The notes beneath the pieces are model-generated. The model did no database searches. It was not told where the DNA came from and was given only the letters and a program-made list of their open reading frames with translations. Of a stretch of 64,000 bases of DNA, positions 58,472-64,000 are shown in pieces. Both the position numbers and the translations under genes were made by a program. Every line of letters begins with the position of its first letter. Position 1 is the stretch's first letter. The DNA is from CAZNGF01 sp964572855 (GTDB taxonomy: Bacteria > Bipolaricaulota > Bipolaricaulia > RBG-16-55-9 > JAJCYT01), in contig CAZNGF010000001.1 in the NCBI GenBank assembly GCA_964572855.1, positions 34,570-98,569 of the forward strand. The letters are read 5' to 3'.

Positions 58472-59560
58472 TCAGTTGGAACAAACGGCGACGGCGCGCG
58501 GCACGCTGTCGGTTCGCACCGACCCGAGGCGTTGTCCCCGCGCATCCCAGGCGAACACGTGCCCGCGCACCGTGGGGCCGACCGCCTCGACGTTGGTGGC
58601 GTACACGTCTCCGGTGGGGGAGACCGCTAGTTGGTTGGGGCTCTTGACCTCGGCAAATGTGCCCCGGGGGGCCCCGTCGGGGCCAAATCGCAGGAGCTTG
58701 TCGTTGTTGAAGTCCGACACCAAGACCTCGCCGTCGGGCCGGACGGCCATCCCTGCGGGCTTGAACGGGACACCGCTTTCCGGGTCGACGAAGGCCGGCA
58801 CGAACGATTCCAGGCGGGTGAAATCCGGGGCCAGGGCCCGCAGCACGCGCCCCCCCGGCACGAACGCCTGTACCGGCGCGTCGACGATCAGCAGGTCGCC
58901 CGCGTAGGGACCAGAGCTCAGGAAGCCCAGCGGCCGGACGCTGTAACCGGTCGGGGCTCGCGGCGGCAGGAACGCATCCGGCTCCAGGAGCTGGCGCAGC
59001 TCGGGTTCCCCATCGAGGCCCGGCAGCGCGAGCTGCCAGAGGCCCTGCGTGCGCCGGCCGTCCTCGACCGAGGTCGTGCCCAGCAACAGCGCGCCGGAGG
59101 GGGCGAGCACCGCGGAGCTGGGTTGGAAACGATCATTCTCCCAGCGAACCAGCACCTCGCTGCTCCCGTCCAGCGACAGCCGGACCAAGCGGTGTTCCTC
59201 CCGCTCGCCCTGCAAGCTCACGGACGTCTCGCCCGCCCCGACGCGCACCCCGATCGAGGCGGGGGGCGCGAATAGCTCGGTGACGTAGAGCGCCTCCCCG
59301 GCCGCGCACGTCAGGTCGGAGGGGTGGTGAAACCCCGGGCCGACCGTGGCGTAGAGCCCCAGGGCCGGGTCGAAGAGTTCCAGTACCGCGCCGTCGGTGT
59401 TGCCCCGGCCGAGCTGGCTGAAGAAGACGCGGGCCGGCGCGGCGGCGCTCCCGCTCCAGGCCAGCGCCCACGCCAGCAGCAGCGCCAGCCCGACGCCCGC
59501 GCGCGGTCGCGCGGGTGCGCGGGTGCGCCGCAGGTTCTGCCGGAGGTCGTTGGCTGCCAT
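58472..59560 (-). CDS. Secreted NHL/SMP-30-like beta-propeller protein
   Basis: 362 residues with an Arg-rich N terminus and a signal peptide (about residues 21-40, VGLALLLAWALAWSGSAAA). The rest has repeated propeller-blade patterns: HPSDLTCAAGEALYVTEL, AVLAPSGALLLG, GMAVRPDGEVLVSDFNNDKLLRFGPDG and QLAVSPTGDVYATN. These resemble NHL or gluconolactonase-like repeats. It is probably exported and binds or acts on a surface sugar, but the catalytic site is not evident. A TAAGAT -10 box lies 6 bases before the ATG with no ribosome-binding site, so it may be leaderless. It is 64 bases upstream of the kinase gene on the same strand. Confidence 0.72.
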   Translation of the reverse strand: MAANDLRQNLRRTRAPARPRAGVGLALLLAWALAWSGSAAAPARVFFSQLGRGNTDGAVLELFDPALGLYATVGPGFHHPSDLTCAAGEALYVTELFAPPASIGVRVGAGETSVSLQGEREEHRLVRLSLDGSSEVLVRWENDRFQPSSAVLAPSGALLLGTTSVEDGRRTQGLWQLALPGLDGEPELRQLLEPDAFLPPRAPTGYSVRPLGFLSSGPYAGDLLIVDAPVQAFVPGGRVLRALAPDFTRLESFVPAFVDPESGVPFKPAGMAVRPDGEVLVSDFNNDKLLRFGPDGAPRGTFAEVKSPNQLAVSPTGDVYATNVEAVGPTVRGHVFAWDARGQRLGSVRTDSVPRAVAVCSN

Positions 59561-59566
59561 GGGCGC

Positions 59567-59572
59567 ATCTTA
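59567..59572 (-). promoter_or_regulatory. Leaderless-type -10 box of the beta-propeller gene
   Basis: TAAGAT on the minus strand, 6 bases before the ATG at 59560. No good -35 box is seen. Confidence 0.4.
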
Positions 59573-59732
59573 GGGTCTATGCGCTTGATAACCGATGGAA
59601 GCCCCATGGAAATCGCATGGAAATCGTTCCAGGCGCTTGTCTATCGCGTTACACACCGCGTGGCTGCAACGCGCTATGCTAAAAAGGGGACGGATTGGGA
59701 TTCCATCAAGAGAAATCACGCAAGGAGGCTTT

Positions 59733-60716
59733 ATGCATCGTAAGCTGATTGTCGTCGGGCTGGCGTTGCTGTTCCTGCTGGGCACGGTCCCGCTATCGCA
59801 GGCCAACCCCTACGCCAAGGAACAGCGCGAGATGACGCTGTTGGAGAGCCTGGAGGACCTGCTGCACCGCCAGGCGGCCTTGTTGACGAGCTTCGAGTCC
59901 ATGATCCGCGACGGGCTCACGCGCGGCCTGAGCTTCGACGAGGTCATGGGGCTGATGTACAGCTTCGAGGCGCTGCTGAAAGGTCAAGAGGAGCGCATCC
60001 GCACCTTCGAGGATCTGATCGCGCGCGACGGCGCCACGCTCAAGCTGCTGTTCAGCCTGGAGGCGCTCTTGCACGAGCAGTGCGACCTCAAGTTCAGCTT
60101 CGAGGACCTGATCCAGCGCGTGGGCGCCACCGAGGGGCTGCTGAAGAGCTTCGAGGCCCTGATCCGCTCGGACGCCGACCTGGTCCATCGCTTCGGCGAG
60201 CTGATCACGCGGGTCCGCGATCACATCGACGCGCGGCATCTGGCCAAGCTCCTGTTCAGCTTCGAGGACCTGCTGCACTGCCAGGACGAGCTGATCGCGC
60301 GCTTCGAGGCGCAACTGGAAGGCAAGGGCAAGCGTTCCCACCAGGACTACGCCCCCCACAAACGAGATCACCACAAGGACGCCGAGGTCTACTGGACGCC
60401 CCGCGCCGAGTCCTCCTACGACCACCGGATCAAGGCCGAGGTGGCCGACGTCTGGATGGAAGACGAGGGCCGCGGCAAGGCGCTCATCGTCGTGCGCAAC
60501 GACTCGGGCAAGGCCGTAAGCGACGTGTCCCTGGTGGCGCGCACGGTCTCCAAGTACGAGATCGGCGCGCTGCGCGGCAGCTACACGCACGAGGTCTTCC
60601 GCCAGTCGCTCGACGGGTTGGAGCCGGGCGGCAGCGCGCGTTACGAGGTGTCGTTCACGACGCTGCCCGAGGATGAGTTCCTCACGGTCCAGGTCGAGCT
60701 GGTCGCGGGCGAGTAG
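59733..60716 (+). CDS. Secreted protein with SFEDLL helical repeats and a C-terminal beta domain
   Basis: 327 residues, not recognised. A signal peptide ends near ANPYA (residues 2-25). Residues 33-200 hold about five copies of a 30-33-residue helical unit with the pattern LLxSFExLLxxQxxLxxxFEDLIxR: SLEDLLHRQAALLTSFESMI, SFEALLKGQEERIRTFEDLI, SLEALLHEQCDLKFSFEDLI, SFEALIRSDADLVHRFGELI, SFEDLLHCQDELIARFEAQL. From about 225 a beta-sheet domain follows (AEVADVWMEDEGRGKALIVVRNDSGK, then YEVSFTTLPEDEFLTVQVELV) that resembles an exported immunoglobulin-like domain. The AAGGAGG site fixes the ATG at 59733. It is on the plus strand, opposite to the other surface genes here. Confidence 0.75.
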   Translation: MHRKLIVVGLALLFLLGTVPLSQANPYAKEQREMTLLESLEDLLHRQAALLTSFESMIRDGLTRGLSFDEVMGLMYSFEALLKGQEERIRTFEDLIARDGATLKLLFSLEALLHEQCDLKFSFEDLIQRVGATEGLLKSFEALIRSDADLVHRFGELITRVRDHIDARHLAKLLFSFEDLLHCQDELIARFEAQLEGKGKRSHQDYAPHKRDHHKDAEVYWTPRAESSYDHRIKAEVADVWMEDEGRGKALIVVRNDSGKAVSDVSLVARTVSKYEIGALRGSYTHEVFRQSLDGLEPGGSARYEVSFTTLPEDEFLTVQVELVAGE

Positions 60717-60749
60717 GCGCACCAGTTCGCCATTGAATCTGAAGGTCTT

Positions 60750-60783
60750 GCTCTAGGGGCGCACGGCCGTGCGCCCCTAGAGC
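60750..60783. terminator. Perfect 34-bp palindrome between convergent genes
   Basis: GCTCTAGGGGCGCACGG and its exact complement, 17 bp on each side, 33 bases after the stop of the helical-repeat gene and 13 before the peroxiredoxin remnant. It has no T-run. It is probably a bidirectional terminator. Confidence 0.6.
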
Positions 60784-60796
60784 TCTCAAACGCAGC

Positions 60797-60943
60797 TCAA
60801 TCCAACCCCCGAATCACGCCCAGCGCCTCCTCGACGTGCCGGCGCGCCCGGAACTGCGAGTTGAACGCGTGCCGCACCGTGCCCGCCCGATCGATCACGA
60901 ACGTGACCCGGCCCGGGATGAGGCCCAGCGTGGACGGGACCCC
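60797..60943 (-). pseudogene. 3' remnant of a Bcp-type peroxiredoxin gene
   Basis: The minus-strand frame reads NGVPSTLGLIPGRVTFVID, then GTVRHAFNSQFRARRHVEEAL and ends in a stop at 60797. This is the last 48 or so residues of a thioredoxin-dependent thiol peroxidase (Bcp/PrxQ). The catalytic N-terminal part (the TP.CT Cys motif) is absent. Upstream the sequence switches abruptly to the 3' end of the beta-helix gene. It is interpreted as a deletion or insertion scar. No product is expected unless it is fused or translated by readthrough. Confidence 0.8.
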
Positions 60944-60945
60944 GT

Positions 60946-63429
60946 TTAGAGTTTGAACAGCAGCTCGCTCCGGAAGCGCCGCCACAGTCGACCCGCGCCC
61001 AGCAGCAGACACGCCCCCCACAGGTAGACGCCGTCGTGTCCGCCGGCCCGCCCGGGCGCGCGCGCGGCCTGCGGCGCGGCCACGACCGAGATCGCTACGT
61101 CCCCCGAGGCGGGCACCTCAGCGCGGCGTGCGGCCGCGGCGCCGCTCGTTTCGGGCGCCAGGGCCAGATACGCCGGCTTCAACTGATCCAACGCAAGCTC
61201 GCCGCTCACGCGCCCGGCGGCCGGGTTGACGCCCCCGGACAGCGCCGTCCACGCCGAGCCGTCCCAGTGCCAGAGACGCAAGAACTCCGGTGCGATGCCT
61301 TCGGGAAGCGCCCCGTAGCGCACGGTGGCCGTGGCCACCCCGCTGGCGAGCCCGCCGACCTGGACGCTGTAGAGCGCGAGCGCCCCCTCGGGGAGCGGGA
61401 TGGAATCGCCCAGCGCCTCGGTTGCCTCGTCGTAGCGGGCCAGGGTCACCTGCGCCAGCGAGACCGGGCGGCGGTGCCCGTCCACGGTGCGTCCCAATCC
61501 CGCCAGTTCGAGTTCGAGTCCGGCGTGCTGGCTTCCCTCAATTCTGAGCCGCTCGTCCGGTCCCACGGCGTCGATCAGCTCGGCGTAGGCCGAGTCGACC
61601 CGCAACCGCTCGGGCCGATCCGGCAGCCAGGGGACGAGCATGTCCAGCGACAGGCCCAGCGCGGCGTTGCCGCGCCCGGAAAACGCGCCCGCGGGTCCCA
61701 GCGGGTCGCCCCACCAGTTGCGCCGCGCCACGGCGTCGGACTCCGTTGCCCTGAGCCCGGCGTGCAGGTTGTCCTGGATCGCGTTGGCCTCCAGGTCCGC
61801 GCCCGTCACGTTCCGCAACGCAACCCCGCCGCCGCGGTTGTCGCGGATCGCGTTGCCGTGCAGGTCCAGGTCGCGCTCGCCCTCGGCCCGCACGCCGGCC
61901 CCGCCGTTGGCCTCGGCCGCGTTGCCCGCCAGCGCATGATCGGCGCCGTCCGCCAGGTCGAACCCGTGACGCTCGTTGCTCGACACATGGTTGGCTTCGA
62001 ACCGGTTCATCTCGCTGTTGAAAGCCGAAACCCCGTTCTGCCGGTTGCCGCTGATTTCGTTTGCGCGCAGCCGGTTGTTGCGCGCCCCGCTCAGCGCCAG
62101 GCCGTCGCCGCGGTTGTCCTCCAACACGTTTTCGACGACGAGCGCGTTGCGCGCCCCGTCGAGCCAGATCCCGTGCCCGCCGGAGCGCGTCACGCGGTTG
62201 CCGCTGAGGGAATCGTTATGGCCGGCGAGCACGATCCCGTGGCCGTTGTTGCCGCTGAGAACGTTGCGCTCGAACGCGTTGTCGCCCTCGCTGGCCTCGA
62301 TCCGCACGCCGTCGCCGGTGGAATCGCTGATCTCGGTGTCCCGGATGCGGTTGCCGCCCGGCGCGGCGCCTCCCGACGCGCTCAGCCGTACGGCCACGCG
62401 GTTGCTCGCAAAGACGTTGTCCTCGAAGGCGTTGTCGTAGGCGGCGCCGTCCAGGACGAGCCCCGCGGCGTCCGCCGCGCTGTGGCCGCGAAAAGCGTTT
62501 TGAAACGCGCGGTTGCGCTGGCTGCGCTCGCCGAGCCAGAGGCCGGCCGCGCCGTTGCCCTCGAACGCGCTGCCCGAGACCGCGCTGTCCTGAGCGCTCA
62601 GCCAACGTAGGCCGACCGCGCCGTTGTGCGCGAAGCGCGCCTCCACGACCCCGAGCCGGCTGACGCCCTCGGCCCGCAGGCCGTCGGCGCGATTGCCCTC
62701 GAACCTCTCGCCGCGCAGCTCAAAGCGCAATCCCCCCTGCAGGACGAGCCCGTGGCCGCCGTTGGCACGCCAGCGGTTGCCGGCCAGCGTCAGACTGTAA
62801 CCGGCGTCGATTTGCCCGCCGAGTGTGTTGGCCTGGACCTGGTTGTCGACGAGCTCGGCGTAGCGCAGATCGTCGGCGCGCAGGCCCGTCCCGTTGTGGT
62901 AGAGGTGGCTGTCGGCAAGCGTCAGGTCCCTGACGCCGCCGTCGCCCTCGATCCAAAGGCCAACCTCGGCGCCGAAGACGCGTAACCCTTCGAGCCGTGC
63001 CTTGTCCGCCCCGACGCGCACGCCGAACGGGTTCCCGCTTGACTCGATCGTGAAGCCGAGAAGCTGCACGCGTTCCGCTTGAATCGAGACGCTGCCGGCG
63101 ATCACGGTCCCCTCGGCGGCGCCCGTGGCCTTCAACGTGAGCCCCTCGACGTCGATCACGAGGTCGCCCGTGTAGCGTCCGGGCGCCACCAGCACGGTGT
63201 CGTTTTCGCCCGGTCGGGGGAATTGGGTCAGCGCGGCGGCCAGCGTGCGGAAGTGGCGGTCGCCGTCGGCGTCGTCCTCCGGGGGGTTGAGCGCGTCCAC
63301 GTAGAGGACGGGACCGCCGTGGGTCGCCGCGACGGGCGCGGCGACCGTGACCAGCAGAAGCGTGCAAAGGGCCAAGCCCCAAGGCCCGGCCCCTCGCACA
63401 CGTCGTCCGTTCGGCTTGAACCGCTGCAC
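60946..63429 (-). CDS. Secreted right-handed parallel beta-helix protein (NosD-like) with C-terminal hydrophobic anchor
   Basis: 827 residues. A signal peptide (about 14-36, GPWGLALCTLLLVTVAAPVAA) is followed by a pectate-lyase-like N-terminal cap (GGPVLYVDALNPPEDDADGD, then LVAPGRYTGDL) and some 18-20 helical coils of about 22-24 residues with Asn ladders (NRLRANEISGNRQNGVSAF, FEANHVSSNERHGFDLADG), to about residue 560. The coils end at the cap motif RRNWWGDPLGPAG. A beta-sandwich region follows to about 760. The last 32 residues (GGHDGVYLWGACLLLGAGRLWRRF) form a hydrophobic helix and basic tail, like a PEP-CTERM-style anchor. The GTG at 63429 starts the signal peptide. The function is probably carbohydrate binding or cleavage. 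Confidence 0.82.
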   Translation of the reverse strand: MQRFKPNGRRVRGAGPWGLALCTLLLVTVAAPVAATHGGPVLYVDALNPPEDDADGDRHFRTLAAALTQFPRPGENDTVLVAPGRYTGDLVIDVEGLTLKATGAAEGTVIAGSVSIQAERVQLLGFTIESSGNPFGVRVGADKARLEGLRVFGAEVGLWIEGDGGVRDLTLADSHLYHNGTGLRADDLRYAELVDNQVQANTLGGQIDAGYSLTLAGNRWRANGGHGLVLQGGLRFELRGERFEGNRADGLRAEGVSRLGVVEARFAHNGAVGLRWLSAQDSAVSGSAFEGNGAAGLWLGERSQRNRAFQNAFRGHSAADAAGLVLDGAAYDNAFEDNVFASNRVAVRLSASGGAAPGGNRIRDTEISDSTGDGVRIEASEGDNAFERNVLSGNNGHGIVLAGHNDSLSGNRVTRSGGHGIWLDGARNALVVENVLEDNRGDGLALSGARNNRLRANEISGNRQNGVSAFNSEMNRFEANHVSSNERHGFDLADGADHALAGNAAEANGGAGVRAEGERDLDLHGNAIRDNRGGGVALRNVTGADLEANAIQDNLHAGLRATESDAVARRNWWGDPLGPAGAFSGRGNAALGLSLDMLVPWLPDRPERLRVDSAYAELIDAVGPDERLRIEGSQHAGLELELAGLGRTVDGHRRPVSLAQVTLARYDEATEALGDSIPLPEGALALYSVQVGGLASGVATATVRYGALPEGIAPEFLRLWHWDGSAWTALSGGVNPAAGRVSGELALDQLKPAYLALAPETSGAAAARRAEVPASGDVAISVVAAPQAARAPGRAGGHDGVYLWGACLLLGAGRLWRRFRSELLFKL

Positions 63430-63439
63430 GGCGCGACCG

Positions 63440-64000
63440 TTAGGGATTCGACACCGCCAGCCAGAGCGGCGCTGCATCCGCGGGGCGTGGTAAATTGACC
63501 CGCCAGCGGTCCGAACCGGCCCGAACGATCTCGAGCGCGGTCCAGCCGCCGTCCTGAGCGCCCCACACCCGGGGCCGATCGGCGCCGTCGAACACGAGGC
63601 GCAGCCCCATCTCACGCGTCGAGTCCGTCCAGACTCCGAGGCGTTGGGTGTTTGCCGGCATCCAGTCCGCCAGCCCGTGTCGATCCCGTACCGCAATCAG
63701 TTTCCCTTCCTGTGAGGTGAGCACGCGCAGGGACCACCGGTCGTCGAGCGGGACCGTCTCCGCCCCTTGACCGAAGAGCCGTTGTAGCGACGCCCACAGC
63801 CGGGAGAGGTCGAGCGCAAGCAGCGCTTGCCCCATATCACTCAGAATCTCCCCCGGGCCGTGGCCCGACCAAGTGGTCCCTTCGACGCGCCCGTCTTCGA
63901 TCGCAGCGTTCGGCGGCGCGAGCAGCCACGGGAAGACGTCCTCCTGAGTCACGCCCTGCACGTCCCCCGGACCGCTCGCTTGACCCCACCAGTTGCGCTG
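63440..64000 (-). CDS. Second parallel beta-helix protein, 5' end beyond window
   Basis: The last 187 codons of a gene that enters from the right edge. The first visible residues QRNWWGQASGPGDVQG match the cap motif at the end of the beta-helix in the neighbouring protein (RRNWWGDPLGPAG), so it is a paralogue. After the cap comes a C-terminal domain (EDVFPWLLAPPNAAIEDGR to PLWLAVSNP) without the hydrophobic anchor of its neighbour. It stops 10 bases before the GTG of the neighbour, so the two genes form an operon on the minus strand. Confidence 0.72.
   Translation of the reverse strand, partial: QRNWWGQASGPGDVQGVTQEDVFPWLLAPPNAAIEDGRVEGTTWSGHGPGEILSDMGQALLALDLSRLWASLQRLFGQGAETVPLDDRWSLRVLTSQEGKLIAVRDRHGLADWMPANTQRLGVWTDSTREMGLRLVFDGADRPRVWGAQDGGWTALEIVRAGSDRWRVNLPRPADAAPLWLAVSNP

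Overview
This is a high-GC bacterial scaffold: it contains two 100-base N gaps, so it is probably a draft or metagenome assembly. Gene density is ordinary and start codons are mixed (ATG, GTG, TTG). The 23S and 5S rRNA genes form their own operon without a 16S gene. Several genes have a -10 box only 6-10 bases before the start codon, which implies leaderless mRNAs. Both traits are common in Deinococcota and some other deep lineages. A Deinococcota-like or similar early-branching origin is an inference; nothing in the window proves the phylum.

Region 1 (1-9970) is housekeeping: the 5' part of a sensor kinase; an S-adenosylmethionine hydrolase overlapping a CCA/poly(A) tRNA nucleotidyltransferase; convergent pgpH-phoH; an operon of a small ORF, apbE, a NusG-domain-II protein and a Gx-type membrane protein; and LCP plus RsfS.

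Region 2 (10023-14008) is the 23S-5S operon, with a consensus promoter, a perfect 19-bp processing stem and a hairpin terminator. The 23S gene is split by a group I intron of about 677 bases. The intron sits exactly in the I-CeuI recognition sequence (equivalent to E. coli position 1923) and encodes a single-LAGLIDADG endonuclease that looks like I-CeuI.

Region 3 (14015-31543) holds small metabolic genes, a vapBC pair, a decayed mazF and a vapBC with a truncated toxin. It also has an aminotransferase, a GNAT protein, an AT-rich orphan gene, an ABC-F ATPase, an M20 peptidase, a Crp-type regulator, an O-antigen-ligase-like protein with a LamG insertion and TPR tail, SecA and AsnRS.

Region 4 (31714-35863) is an unrecognised tandem pair: a 922-residue lipoprotein and a 396-residue membrane-anchored paralogue of its C-terminal half. 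The first has a near-consensus promoter whose predicted transcript begins on a (CATCT)6 repeat, a possible phase-variable tract.

Region 5 (36002-42298) holds asparaginase, a five-gene operon (BCAM0308-like, cyclodeaminase, metallophosphoesterase, SurE, inositol-phosphatase family) and 1-pyrroline-5-carboxylate dehydrogenase.

Region 6 (42385-64000) is a cell-surface and signalling locus: a giant secreted cadherin-like tandem-repeat protein (at least about 3,690 residues, broken by a gap), a multi-PAS/GAF histidine kinase with its OmpR-type regulator, a secreted beta-propeller-like protein, a secreted helical-repeat protein, and two parallel-beta-helix proteins. A peroxiredoxin 3' remnant lies at the end of one of them.
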